The notes under the pieces are model-generated. The model was given only the letters and a program-made list of their open reading frames with translations. It was not told the DNA's origin and ran no database searches. This document shows positions 1-8,770 of a stretch of DNA of 64,000 bases, in pieces; position 1 is the stretch's first letter, and every line of letters begins with the position of its first letter. A program made the translations under genes and the position numbers. Location of the stretch: contig CBDDCD010000002.1 in NCBI GenBank assembly GCA_965226025.1, positions 124,001 through 188,000 on the forward strand. The letters are read 5' to 3'. Source of the stretch: Moanibacter sp965226025. GTDB taxonomy: Bacteria; Verrucomicrobiota; Verrucomicrobiia; Opitutales; UBA2987.

Positions 1-591
1 GTAGTAGACGAGTGTAGACATCCGGCGGTTGTCCGAGCCTCCACAGCTCGCGTGCCAGAGCCGCAGATCGAATCCCACCACATCACCGGGTTCAGATGCA
101 CAGACGAAAGCAGGGACCTCGGGAATCTCGAGGCGGGATTCTTCCCGTGCTTCAATCAGCTGATTGTGATAGGGAGGCCAATGTGAACCGGGTAGGACGC
201 GAAGGGCGCCAGTCTCCGGACCAACCGGATCGAGATAGAAAGCGAACTTAATCCCATACTGATGGAGACTACCTGTATCAGGATGCCACCTCGTGTCGCC
301 GACATAGCGATTGGCGTCGCAAGCCATTCCGATCACATCGTCGCCGTAAAGCTGTTCGGCGGCATCACAAAATCGCGGGTCTTCCAGCAGGGCCGCGAAG
401 TACGGTGTCTCCTCCCCCAACATCGGCACCCAGTGCCGGGCCGATCCGTCAAAAGGTTTGTCTCTGTAGGCCGTGTCCAGACCGTGGTCGAATTCCCTCT
501 CGATCGTCTGAATTTCATCTGGATCGAACACTTTTCGCAGGACCAAAAATCCGAATGTCTGAAAATGGTGGATCTGTTGTTTCGACAGCAT
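1..591 (-). CDS. Phytanoyl-CoA dioxygenase (PhyH) family protein, C-terminus cut by window edge
   Basis: Reading the minus strand from an ATG at 589-591 gives 197 open codons running off the window start. The product begins MLSKQQIHHFQTFGFLVL, the usual PhyH opening in which a short helix precedes the first strand. An HxD iron motif is present (RWHPDTG), followed by GALRVLPGSHW and a distal histidine in GFDLRLWHASCGG, so the Fe(II)-binding facial triad is complete. The 2-oxoglutarate-binding arginine probably lies in NRRMSTLVYY at the cut edge. PhyH enzymes are soluble Fe(II)/2-oxoglutarate oxygenases; the substrate cannot be told. No downstream genes are visible. Confidence 0.9.
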   Translation of the reverse strand, partial: MLSKQQIHHFQTFGFLVLRKVFDPDEIQTIEREFDHGLDTAYRDKPFDGSARHWVPMLGEETPYFAALLEDPRFCDAAEQLYGDDVIGMACDANRYVGDTRWHPDTGSLHQYGIKFAFYLDPVGPETGALRVLPGSHWPPYHNQLIEAREESRLEIPEVPAFVCASEPGDVVGFDLRLWHASCGGSDNRRMSTLVYY

Positions 592-736
592 GGGCTAGGA
601 CTATCCGTCAGAATCCTGTCTTTCGAGCAAAATAATGACCGGGAGTTGGCTTACTGCAATTTAGAGCCTGACTGCTCACTGCTTGAACTCCAGGATCCAA
701 TAGGGTAGTCGGTTCTCCCAAGGAGAAGGAGAGAAT

Positions 737-1138
737 ATGTATCAAGGACTCGATCACATAGCTATTGCCGTTGAGGACACCGAAGCGGCTCTTGAAATCT
801 GGCACAAGCGGTTCGGTTTCCCCGTCCTCTTTTCTGAAAAGGTCAACGACGAAACCGTACTCCTCACTCACTTGGATCTGGGAAACACACACCTTCAGTT
901 GGTTGAACCTCTCGTCGAAGGACATCCCCTGCAGGAGTGGCTGAAGGCAAACGGTTCAGGCCTGCACCACGTCTGCCTGAAAGTGGAGAATGTGAGCGAA
1001 TCGTTCGAGGCCGCCAAATCGAGCGAATGTCTTCCTCCCGGCCAGCCGCAACCGCATCAAGGCACTCAAGGCAAACGCGCTATGTTTCTGGATGCGGCCA
1101 ATACCGACGGTGTGCGAGTGGAGCTCACCGGACCGTGA
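737..1138 (+). CDS. VOC superfamily protein, methylmalonyl-CoA epimerase-like
   Basis: 133 residues, the usual length for a two-module glyoxalase/VOC protein. The start GLDHIAIAVEDTEAAL is typical of methylmalonyl-CoA epimerase-like members. Candidate metal ligands are His7, the His/Glu pair in THLQLVEP, the His pair in GLHHVCLKV and the terminal Glu in VRVELTGP. A strong Shine-Dalgarno run (AGGAGAAGGAGAG) lies just upstream of the ATG. It is divergent from the neighbouring PhyH gene and alone on its strand. Epimerase is the best family match, but a lyase or dioxygenase of the same fold is possible. The segment around residues 95-105 is rich in Pro and Gln and looks divergent. Confidence 0.8.
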   Translation: MYQGLDHIAIAVEDTEAALEIWHKRFGFPVLFSEKVNDETVLLTHLDLGNTHLQLVEPLVEGHPLQEWLKANGSGLHHVCLKVENVSESFEAAKSSECLPPGQPQPHQGTQGKRAMFLDAANTDGVRVELTGP

Positions 1139-1198
1139 ACCTTGATCTAGTGAAAGCGTTGTTTCCGCCTTTCATGCCATCAGCAGGTAATCTGGTAT

Positions 1199-1290
1199 CC
1201 CACGGGCTTGCCCCGTGGTCTCTAAGGTTTCTGGGCTACACCGCACTTTTGCTCCCTTTCTCAAATGATCCCCCAGGCTTGTCCTGGGGA
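1199..1290. repeat. Two REP-like hairpins with CTTG loops
   Basis: Two inverted repeats lie 52 bp apart: CCACGGG-CTTGC-CCCGTGG at 1200-1218 and CCCCAGG-CTTGT-CCTGGGG at 1271-1289. Each follows an ATCC. Both resemble the hairpins flanking the IS200/RAYT-type transposase gene near 58.9-59.4 kb, which have the same GC-rich arms and a CTTG/CAAG centre. They lie between the convergent VOC and beta-propeller genes and may also act as transcription-stalling structures. Confidence 0.7.
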
Positions 1291-1408
1291 GAATTCAGGG
1301 CCCTCGGTTAAAGTCCGAATACAGGGGAAAGGATGTATTAAGCATTCTCCACAATAGAAATTTAGCCTCGATCCAGTTGTTCTCCCCCTTGCCATTACGT
1401 CAGAATGT

Positions 1409-2866
1409 CTACCCAAATCGGAAGGCATACACGTCTGCGTCACTCAGCATCATACGAAGGCGCACGGGACGGCCTGCAAGGCTCGCGACTTCGATTCCGT
1501 CCCGCCACCGCACGACGCCTTCGATCTCGTCACCGACCATTGCCATCTGGTCCGTGAGGGCGAAGTCCTCGATCGGGGTCCCATCGGCATCCTGGAGTTC
1601 GACCCCCACGCTGCCCACCGCCGACGTGGCGTAGTTGAGCGTCAACTCGTTCCCCCTAAAACGTAACGGACGCGTGACCACTTCGCCACCTTCGTAAGGT
1701 CCGTTCACAGAAGCGAAACCGTCCATCCGAACGGTTCCACGCCGGAGGCGACAGCTGCTGTGGCGGTAGTTCTCCACCCAGTAGAGGGACAGTTCATCCT
1801 CCGCCGTCGGCACTACGCCGCAGGCAATGCACATATTGCGGTCCGTCCAGTTCCTGGGATCGCGCCCGGGACGAAGGAAGGCCTCGAGGAAGGAGCGATC
1901 CCAATTGACGCCATCACGGCTGCTGATCAGGACACCGTCGCTGATCCCGGAATCGGGATGATCCGGATCGATCTGCCTCTCGGGTAAAAAACGGTAGGGA
2001 AATCCCAGGTAAAGGTGGGGCGCTCGCATATACGGCTGGATCTGGTTGGTGTATAGATGTTCCGGCGGCGCGTCTCCGAAGCTGATCAGCTCAGCCGGAC
2101 TCCAGTCCAGAAAATCGGGCGAAGTACTCCGTCCGATCCAGCGAATGTTGCCGCCCCAACCGGGGTTGTGGGGTGCTCCACCGGCGTCGTACCATGAGCG
2201 CGTGTAAGAGATGTACTGATCTTCAACTTCCGACCAGAAAGCGCAGGTCTGGGCGGTGTCGGTCGGAAGAGGATGGACCTCGCGGCCCATGACGGGTTCA
2301 TCCTGCATTGGTTTCCAGTGAATCCCACCGGACGAGACGAAGGCCATCACCCCGTCCACCCCGCCGTGGCGAACCTTCCCGAATTCATCGGAGAAATTGA
2401 TCAGCCCTCCCAGGCCCTTGAATCGTTCATTCGTGGGCGTCCCAGGTCGAAAGTCAATGAAGGGCGTGAAGTTGTGAGGAATCTGGGAGATGGTCTTCCC
2501 GCTCAGGATAACGTTATTTTTACGTGTTCCCCTCTCTTCAAAAAGACCCAGGTCCGGTTTCTTCCAGTGGATGCCATCGTCGCTCTCCGCGTAACAGGTG
2601 ACCTCCCCTTCGGCGCGCTCACCCTGCAAACCGGGCTTGCCCCTGTAATAGGCCCGATAAGTGTCCCCATCTTTCAGCACGGTCGGGTAGAAGGACAGGG
2701 CACCCTCCCAAGGTTCATTGAGCTTGATCGCCACCTCCCGCTCGGTCGGTGAATGCAGCTTGAGCCGTGCATTCTCAAGTCTATCGATCAGGAAACCATC
2801 CACGAACAGTTCCCAGCGCGATCCGATTTCGACGACTGCCGGTGCCGCTTCATTTCCCTTTTGCAT
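1409..2866 (-). CDS. GH32/43-like five-bladed beta-propeller protein (paralogue 3)
   Basis: 485 residues with no signal peptide. The N-terminal block VEIGSRWELFVDGFLIDR and repeated blade motifs (YPTVLKDGDTYRAYYRG, CYAESDDGIHWKKP, SSRDGVNWDR) match the family often annotated as glycosyl hydrolase family 32 N-terminal-domain proteins in PVC bacteria. It is closely similar along its whole length to the product of 4909-6369, so the two look like a recent duplication. The C-terminal 100 residues form a beta-sandwich-like region ending RMMLSDADVYAFRFG. It is the last gene of the minus-strand operon and sits 202 bp beyond the upstream PhyH gene. Hydrolysis of a fructoside or arabinoside is plausible, but no catalytic assignment can be made. 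Confidence 0.75.
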   Translation of the reverse strand: MQKGNEAAPAVVEIGSRWELFVDGFLIDRLENARLKLHSPTEREVAIKLNEPWEGALSFYPTVLKDGDTYRAYYRGKPGLQGERAEGEVTCYAESDDGIHWKKPDLGLFEERGTRKNNVILSGKTISQIPHNFTPFIDFRPGTPTNERFKGLGGLINFSDEFGKVRHGGVDGVMAFVSSGGIHWKPMQDEPVMGREVHPLPTDTAQTCAFWSEVEDQYISYTRSWYDAGGAPHNPGWGGNIRWIGRSTSPDFLDWSPAELISFGDAPPEHLYTNQIQPYMRAPHLYLGFPYRFLPERQIDPDHPDSGISDGVLISSRDGVNWDRSFLEAFLRPGRDPRNWTDRNMCIACGVVPTAEDELSLYWVENYRHSSCRLRRGTVRMDGFASVNGPYEGGEVVTRPLRFRGNELTLNYATSAVGSVGVELQDADGTPIEDFALTDQMAMVGDEIEGVVRWRDGIEVASLAGRPVRLRMMLSDADVYAFRFG

Positions 2867-3068
2867 GGCTGTCTTTCTCTTCTCACGGACTCTCGACCAT
2901 TGGGTGCTGAGGCCTGAAAAATGCCACTATCATTGAGTCCTCAGTCCCTCATATTGGCCTGAAAATCGTGTGAGCGTACCAGGCAAGGAGCCTCTCGGAC
3001 GCGACTGTTAAAAAGCCATCCGAGAACAAAATTCGACTGGCTCCTCGCGGGCAGCATTTTGATCGATT

Positions 3069-3863
3069 TCAATAATCCCATTTCACCAACTCCATCCAAG
3101 CCGTCATCGCTTTCTCTTCGGCATTGAACCGTTTCCGAATCCCCGGAGGAAAGCAAAAGTGGTGACAGTTCTTCGGCTCGCGCATCATTACGTTGTAATG
3201 TGCATGTACATAGTTGTAGTACAAATTCGCCCGAACCCCCTCCGTCTTCTTCAACAACCCATTGTGAATCACCGCTTCAGAAAACAGGAACACATCGCCC
3301 GCCTTGCCCGTTACGGGCACCGACCCCGGCATCTCCAATCCTTCGTACTCGCGCCAAGTTAGATCGATATTACTCTTGTGTGAACCGGGGATCGCCACGA
3401 CACAACCGTCGTCCGGCCCATTGTCAGTCAAAAAGAAAACCACATTCAGCATTCGGCTGCGAATTTCGCCATTGCGACAAGAAAAATCTGTCGGCTCTAC
3501 ACCCCGATGCCAGCCGCCATCTACTGCACCCTTACACTTCGAAATTGACCATGTATTGATCAGCTGCGGCTTGCCCAAAAATTCCTCCAGGAAGGGAACG
3601 ATCACAGGATGGGCGATCAGCCTGTCAAATATTGGGTCCAGCCGAGGCAATCCGTTCAAACGTACTTGCCCCTCGCGATTCAACTCCTTTGTCGGTCGAC
3701 CCGGCCCCTTTTCGGCGATCCAGAGGTCCTCATAGTTCTGCCCTTCCAGCCGTCTCAGAGTCTCACCCAGCTCTCTGCACTCTTGCTCCGACAACACCCC
3801 GCGCAGGTGTAGGAATCCATTCAGATCAAAATGAAACCGTTCCTCAATATTTACACCTGACAT
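3069..3863 (-). CDS. PhyH family protein with HxG in place of the HxD iron motif
   Basis: 264 residues, PhyH fold throughout: MLNVVFFLTD, then CVVAIPGSHKSN, then GDVFLFSEAVIHNG with the distal His200 and Arg211. The first iron-ligand motif reads WHRGV (His119-Arg120-Gly121), with glycine where the carboxylate normally sits. The start overlaps the 3' end of the aldolase-like gene by 13 bp, so the two are probably translationally coupled. In the family, loss of the carboxylate is known in Fe/2OG halogenases such as SyrB2, but a related subfamily of ordinary PhyH proteins may also lack it. Function is unassigned. Confidence 0.85.
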   Translation of the reverse strand: MSGVNIEERFHFDLNGFLHLRGVLSEQECRELGETLRRLEGQNYEDLWIAEKGPGRPTKELNREGQVRLNGLPRLDPIFDRLIAHPVIVPFLEEFLGKPQLINTWSISKCKGAVDGGWHRGVEPTDFSCRNGEIRSRMLNVVFFLTDNGPDDGCVVAIPGSHKSNIDLTWREYEGLEMPGSVPVTGKAGDVFLFSEAVIHNGLLKKTEGVRANLYYNYVHAHYNVMMREPKNCHHFCFPPGIRKRFNAEEKAMTAWMELVKWDY

Positions 3864-4912
3864 CGATTAATAACGGCTCGCACAATCTCTGCTACAGTAT
3901 CGATATCCGCGTCACTAATCCCTCGATGCGTGATGAACTTGACCGCTCCTGCATCTAGGACCATCACCCCTACACCCTTTTCAAGCATGCGATCGGTGAA
4001 CTCCTCAGGTGGCATACCGTCGATCTCCGCCCGCACGATGTTTGTCTGCACCGTCTCCAGGTCGACATGAATCCCATCCATCTGCGTGATCAACTCAGCC
4101 AGTCGTCGCGCACGTGCATGGTCTTCAGCCAGCCGGTCTACCATGGTCTCCAAAGCCACGATGGCGGCCGCCGCAAAGATTCCTTCTTTATGTACTGAAT
4201 GAGAGCCCAGAACGCGATGATGGTCGCGCGCGGCTTCAACGATTCGCGCCGATCCACACAACATCGACCCGTAGGGCGCTCCAATTCCCTTGTTCAGGCT
4301 CAGGCTCACAGCATCCACCGTGGAGGCCATCTCTCGCAGGGTTACGCCGTGTGCAACGGCGGCGTTGAACATCCTGGCGCCATCGACGAACACTGCTGCA
4401 CCGTGGCGATGGGCTACCTCCGTAACCTCGGCCATATATGACGGAGGGAGGGCGACTCCTCCGGCCACGTTATGGGTATTTTCCAGGCAGACCACTGACG
4501 TCCGGGGATGCAAACCGTAGGCGGTCTCGACCAGGGCAGCCTCGACTTCCGAGACAGCCATCATTCCCAACTTGCCCCCACCAATAAGGCGCGGAACGGC
4601 GCCGGAATGTGCGGCGATGTTACGCTCTTCCACCCACCAGAGGTGACAACGCGCCTCCATGATGGCCACGTCGCCACGGGCGCAGAAGGACATCATCGCC
4701 AAAAGATTGGAGACGTTCGTCGTAGGACATAAAAGCGCCGCTTCCTGGCCCGTCATCTCCGCTGCCAGTTCCTGCAGTTTCAGGACGTTGGGGTCCTCGT
4801 TCCGCAAGGGCCAGCCGATTTCAGCTGAGCGCATCGCCTCCCACATCTCTTCCGTCGGAGGGAGGAGCAATTCTCCGCGGGTATCGATGGAGGGTGCCGC
4901 AAATCGTTTCAT
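3851..4912 (-). CDS. Threonine-aldolase-like PLP enzyme
   Basis: 353 residues from ATG 4912, which overlaps the stop of the upstream beta-propeller gene as ATGA; a longer reading from 5008 adds an unrelated-looking leader. This is a fold-type I PLP enzyme of the beta-eliminating lyase/threonine aldolase family. It shows LLCPTTNVSNLLAM (cofactor loop), CLENTHNVAGG, VDGARMFNAAV and the Schiff-base lysine in SLSLNKGIGAPYGSML. The family cleaves L-threonine or other beta-hydroxy amino acids to glycine and an aldehyde. Its place between beta-propeller proteins and a PhyH oxygenase suggests a role on a hydroxylated small molecule rather than in general glycine supply. That role is inference. Confidence 0.87.
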   Translation of the reverse strand: MKRFAAPSIDTRGELLLPPTEEMWEAMRSAEIGWPLRNEDPNVLKLQELAAEMTGQEAALLCPTTNVSNLLAMMSFCARGDVAIMEARCHLWWVEERNIAAHSGAVPRLIGGGKLGMMAVSEVEAALVETAYGLHPRTSVVCLENTHNVAGGVALPPSYMAEVTEVAHRHGAAVFVDGARMFNAAVAHGVTLREMASTVDAVSLSLNKGIGAPYGSMLCGSARIVEAARDHHRVLGSHSVHKEGIFAAAAIVALETMVDRLAEDHARARRLAELITQMDGIHVDLETVQTNIVRAEIDGMPPEEFTDRMLEKGVGVMVLDAGAVKFITHRGISDADIDTVAEIVRAVINRCQV

Positions 4913-6369
4913 TGAAATCGAAAGGAATAGACATCGGCGTCCCGCAGCACCCATCTCATACGTATAGGACTGCCTGCCAGTTTTGCCAGGTCGGCCCCAT
5001 TTTTCCATCGGGCCTTTCCGTCGATCTCATCCCCGACGAACGTGCAATGATTCTCCAGAGACATCCCTTGCAAGGGTCTGCCTTCGACGTCAAGCAGCTC
5101 CAGGCCCACGCTTCCCGCCGCCGACGTCGCAAAATTCACCACCAACTCCGAGCCGGAAAATACCAGAGGCTTCGTAATCAACTCTCCGCCCCCGTATGGG
5201 CCGTTCAGCGAGGCAAAGCCGTCCATCCGCAGCGTACCGTGATTCAGGCGACAGGTTTCGTGGCGGACATTCTCGATCCAGTAGAGCGAGAGTTCGTCCT
5301 CGGCCGTTGGAACGATCCCGCAGGCAATGATCATGTTTCGATCCGTCCAGTTCCTGCGGTCGCGTCCCGGACGGAGATACGATTCAAGAAAGGTTCGGTC
5401 CCAGTTCACTCCGTCGCGGCTGCTGATTATGACACCGTCACTGACACCCGAAACAGGATGTTCCGGAACCAGCTGTCTCTCCGGCAAAAAGCGAAAGGGA
5501 AATCCGAGATAGATGTGGGGCGCTCTGAAGTAGGGTTGGATCTGGTTCGTGTAGAGGTGCTCTGGCGGCGCGTCCCCGAAACTGACCAGCTCAGCCGCAC
5601 TCCAGTGCAGAAAATCGTCAGAGACCGTTCTGCCGATCCAACGAATGTCTCCATCCCAACCAGGATTGTGTGGCTTCCCTCCCGCATCGTACCACATGCG
5701 CATGTAGCAGACGTACTGACCTTCCAACTCCGACCAGAAGGCGCAGGATTGGGCTGTGTCGGTGGGAAGCGGGTGGACAGCCCTGTCCATGACCGGTTCT
5801 TCCTGCATCGGCCGCCACCGAACTCCGTCCGAAGAAACGAAGGCCATCACGCCGTCGACACCGTCGTGACGAACCTTGCCCGCCTCATCGGAGAAATTGA
5901 TCAATCCCCCCAGTGCCTTAAATCGCTCCGATGAAGGTGTACCCGGCCGGCTGTCTATGAAGGGTGTGAAGTTGTGGGGAATCGGCGGTGGTCCGGCCAG
6001 AGTAACGTTGTTCTCAAGAGTTCCTCCCACTTCGTAAATGCGCAGATTGGGCTTCACCCATTTCACACCGTCCTGACTTTCTGCACAGCAGGTTACTTCC
6101 TCAGCATCAGTTCCCTTTCCCTCGCGCCTGCCACGGTAGTAAGCTCTATAGACTTCACCATCCTTAAGCACCGTCGGATAGGCGGAGTAGGCTCCCTCCC
6201 ATGGCTCATCGAAAGCTATCGCTGTCCCCCGCCTTACGGGAGCGTGCAACTTCAGCCGCGCATTCTCTAAACGGTCAATCAGGTAATCATCGACGAAGAG
6301 CTCGAGTCTAGAGCCGACTTCGATGGGTGAAGTGGAGGCTGTTTTACCTACTGTTCTAGAAGCGTTCAT
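4909..6369 (-). CDS. GH32/43-like five-bladed beta-propeller protein (paralogue 2)
   Basis: 486 residues and closely similar over its whole length to the product of 1409-2866. Shared blocks include VEIGSRLELFVDDYLIDR, the PHNFTPFIDSRPGTP loop and PEHLYTNQIQPYFRAPH. It ends ADVYSFRFQ, with the stop overlapping the aldolase start (ATGA), and begins 33 bp after the preceding paralogue ends. There is no signal peptide, so it acts in the cytoplasm unless exported by another route. Acidic residues in blade loops (SRDGVNWDR, NWTDRN) are candidates for a GH32/43-type active site. The substrate is unknown. Confidence 0.75.
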   Translation of the reverse strand: MNASRTVGKTASTSPIEVGSRLELFVDDYLIDRLENARLKLHAPVRRGTAIAFDEPWEGAYSAYPTVLKDGEVYRAYYRGRREGKGTDAEEVTCCAESQDGVKWVKPNLRIYEVGGTLENNVTLAGPPPIPHNFTPFIDSRPGTPSSERFKALGGLINFSDEAGKVRHDGVDGVMAFVSSDGVRWRPMQEEPVMDRAVHPLPTDTAQSCAFWSELEGQYVCYMRMWYDAGGKPHNPGWDGDIRWIGRTVSDDFLHWSAAELVSFGDAPPEHLYTNQIQPYFRAPHIYLGFPFRFLPERQLVPEHPVSGVSDGVIISSRDGVNWDRTFLESYLRPGRDRRNWTDRNMIIACGIVPTAEDELSLYWIENVRHETCRLNHGTLRMDGFASLNGPYGGGELITKPLVFSGSELVVNFATSAAGSVGLELLDVEGRPLQGMSLENHCTFVGDEIDGKARWKNGADLAKLAGSPIRMRWVLRDADVYSFRFQ

Positions 6370-6402
6370 ACAAGATTTCTGGGACTGAGAACCACCGGCT
6401 AT

Positions 6403-7845
6403 TCAGAAGCGAATAGCGAAAAGGTCTGCTTTGTATAGATCGAATCTGAGACGGATCGTTTGGCCGCGCAAGCTGCCGACACTGCCGGCGCCGTTCCAGC
6501 TGAGGGGAGCGTCGATATGGTCGCCTGAGATTTCCTGAGATGCCTCGAGCGTATAGTCTTCCAGGTCTTCTATGAAACGAGTGGCACTTCCGACATCCCC
6601 AGGACTTGAGGAGAGAATCTGGCAGCGAAGGAAACCGGAGTAAAGGGTACGGACGTTGACGCGGATTGTGTCCGAATTCAGTTGGAACGGAATCGTCCAA
6701 AAGGTGCCTCGCCCTCGGCTCGATATCGATACAAAACCGTCTTCCCTGAGCACCGCCCGCACAATACCCGACCGGGCTGTCTCTCGATCTTCCTTGGGTT
6801 GATTGTGCAGCTTTTCAGTAACGCCCAGATAGGTGGACCACTCCCCGGATTCCGTGGCAACGATTCCGGAACACGCGTAGACTGTAGGATAGTTTCTCTC
6901 TGGCCCGGTCACCGATCCAACCCAAGGCTCCCGTCCCAAGGGCCGATGCCAGGTCGTGCCGTTTCGGCTGGTGGCAAGGTGTACCTTCATCGTATCGGGT
7001 GTCCGCTCGTAGACCGAAAGCCGCATGAGGTGAGCATCAGTGGCACCGGGCCATCTTGAGTAGCCGTTGCAGTAGATATCCCAGTCAGGCGGATCGAGCG
7101 GGCTGTTCTCCAGGACCGGCCGAGACGAAGCAAAATGCCGAAAGTCGGTGGACTCAGCCCTATTCACTCCCCTCCTCTGCGTGAGTCCGCCGGCTTGGCG
7201 GGTGAAAAGCACATACTTATCAAGTGCTGCATCATACAGAGAGATATTCTGAGTATCTGCATGCTGATGCTCCATCAGCGGCTTCGGTAAGGCTGTCCAG
7301 TTTAAACCGTCTGCCGAGACAGCGCCCGAAACCTGCCGCTCCGTGTCCGTCCAACGGCAGCTCACCATTTTATAGCGTTCGGATTCAGGAGAGGAAGAAT
7401 CCTTGAAGATGCCACAACCATGAGGAAAACCCGATGCTTTTTCCGGATCAACCTCCAGCCCTACGACAGGTACGAGATTGTTGTCCCGCGATCCCTTCCA
7501 TTCGCAAAGACCGAGGCTGGGTTTTTTCCAATTCACACCGTCTGCGGACTCGGCGTAGCCCAAGCCTCCACCATTCTCATACCAGCAGCGGAGGATACCG
7601 TCATCCTCAAGAAAAGTGGCATAGGGAGAGATACGATTATCCTCCCACGGCCGGTCGGGAATGATTACTCGGATGGGATTGACCGCCGGTCTATGGACTT
7701 TGAGTTCGATCCCTTCGGGCACGCACCAACCTTCGGAGAGGGAGCCTCCCCACTGTGTTCCGTATCCCGGCTCGATGCCCAGCCAGTCGACGAAGACCCA
7801 CTTTCCAACTCCAAGACTGGGATGGCTCACTTCACGCCTCTTCAT
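6403..7845 (-). CDS. GH32/43-like beta-propeller protein (paralogue 1, divergent)
   Basis: About 480 residues when begun at ATG 7845, giving MKRREVSHPSLG; a longer reading to 7983 runs through the end of the PhyH gene and is less likely. The start lies inside the last codons of that gene (14-bp overlap), indicating coupling. Blade repeats are visible (ISPYATFLEDDGILRCWY, GYAESADGVNWKKPSLGL, HLATSRNGTTWHRP), as is the C-terminal TIRLRFDLYKADLFAIRF shared with the other two paralogues. It is clearly more distant from them than they are from each other. It is a likely glycoside-hydrolase-like protein of unknown specificity. Confidence 0.7.
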   Translation of the reverse strand: MKRREVSHPSLGVGKWVFVDWLGIEPGYGTQWGGSLSEGWCVPEGIELKVHRPAVNPIRVIIPDRPWEDNRISPYATFLEDDGILRCWYENGGGLGYAESADGVNWKKPSLGLCEWKGSRDNNLVPVVGLEVDPEKASGFPHGCGIFKDSSSPESERYKMVSCRWTDTERQVSGAVSADGLNWTALPKPLMEHQHADTQNISLYDAALDKYVLFTRQAGGLTQRRGVNRAESTDFRHFASSRPVLENSPLDPPDWDIYCNGYSRWPGATDAHLMRLSVYERTPDTMKVHLATSRNGTTWHRPLGREPWVGSVTGPERNYPTVYACSGIVATESGEWSTYLGVTEKLHNQPKEDRETARSGIVRAVLREDGFVSISSRGRGTFWTIPFQLNSDTIRVNVRTLYSGFLRCQILSSSPGDVGSATRFIEDLEDYTLEASQEISGDHIDAPLSWNGAGSVGSLRGQTIRLRFDLYKADLFAIRF

Positions 7846-8593
7846 AGACACTCTGTCTGCTGCGCCCCCTTTTTCCCGGACAGAGAGCCTGCATTTCGGG
7901 TGGCATCCGCTCAAAGGTCTCAGGCCAGACAGGTTGGTGGCCTCCTTCAACCCAATTATTGAACCAGCGAGGGTAATAAGCAATATTGAGCCCTACCCTA
8001 ACCTGGTCTGAACGGTTGGCTCTTGCCTGGTGGAAGAGACCGCCGTGCCACAGCACGACGGATCCAGCTTCTCCAGTGACAGGCTGGATCAACCAACCCT
8101 CTTCGGAGACCTCCGCAGGTGGACGCTTCAATCGCGATCGATGACTTATCGGCACCACACCGGTGGCACCGTTGGCCTCGGTAAAATCGGTTAACATCCA
8201 AATCGTATTTATCATCCAAGGGACGTCCGGCACCTCCAAAAAATCAGAGGCCGAGTCGACGTGCAAGCCCTGCGCTGGCGCGCCCGGCCAGGTGGGTTTG
8301 CTGGCCGCCTCAACCACACGAATCCCGGGGCCCAGGAAATGCTGTGCGATAGCAAGGACGTCGGGATGAGTCGCATAGTCCCAAACTCGGGCATTCAGGT
8401 TAAGCATACCGAACAATGTCTGATAGCCTTCATCTCCTGTTATATATTCCTTGCAGGCGGGATCCGCGTGCAGAGACAGGCAGCGTTCTGCCAAACTTTC
8501 CACATCCGGTCGCGGCATCCGGTTCGGCAACACGCAGTAGCCATAGGTTTCGAGATGAGAGATCGCTGCCTGCAATGCGGTGTCACCTGACAT
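7832..8593 (-). CDS. Phytanoyl-CoA dioxygenase (PhyH) family protein
   Basis: 253 residues, first gene of the minus-strand operon 8593-1409. The complete triad is His111-Val-Asp113 (LHVDSAS) and His188 in LFHQAR, with Arg199 as the likely 2-oxoglutarate ligand. The core strand block NTIWMLTDFTEANGATGVVP is typical. Its stop codon lies beyond the start of the next gene. It is distinct from the second PhyH of the operon, so the locus carries two oxygenases of different subfamilies. The upstream 177 bp holds a 37-bp repeat but no clear promoter. Confidence 0.9.
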   Translation of the reverse strand: MSGDTALQAAISHLETYGYCVLPNRMPRPDVESLAERCLSLHADPACKEYITGDEGYQTLFGMLNLNARVWDYATHPDVLAIAQHFLGPGIRVVEAASKPTWPGAPAQGLHVDSASDFLEVPDVPWMINTIWMLTDFTEANGATGVVPISHRSRLKRPPAEVSEEGWLIQPVTGEAGSVVLWHGGLFHQARANRSDQVRVGLNIAYYPRWFNNWVEGGHQPVWPETFERMPPEMQALCPGKRGRSRQSVYEEA

Positions 8594-8637
8594 GCTCTTG
8601 GTATCCTTCAGAACTTGGATTTCAGATCACATTCTTT

Positions 8638-8674
8638 CCCCTCCTCGGAGGGGTTTGGGGTGGGTTGCCTCGAT
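8638..8674 (+). repeat. 37-bp intergenic repeat, copy 1
   Basis: A CCCCTCC-T-(C/G)GGAGGGG hairpin is followed by a G-rich tail ending GGGTTGCCTCGAT. A nearly identical 37-bp copy in the same orientation lies at 45534-45570. Both are in short gaps next to gene starts or ends, and no coding potential is apparent. Confidence 0.7.
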
Positions 8675-8770
8675 ATCGAGGGTAGACACTCTCTGATCAC
8701 GATCAAGATTCACGACATTAGATTGAGGGACCTTCCCTTTTCAGTCGCGACTCTAAATCGAGATCTACAG

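Noticed and set aside
608..925. Minus-strand frame opposite the VOC gene
   Set aside because: No family motifs; the plus-strand VOC gene has a strong ribosome-binding site and clear homology.
3485..3500. AATCTGTCGG match inside the PhyH gene at 3069-3863 as another E-family end
   Set aside because: It lies within conserved coding sequence, has no partner end at the family distance and is short.
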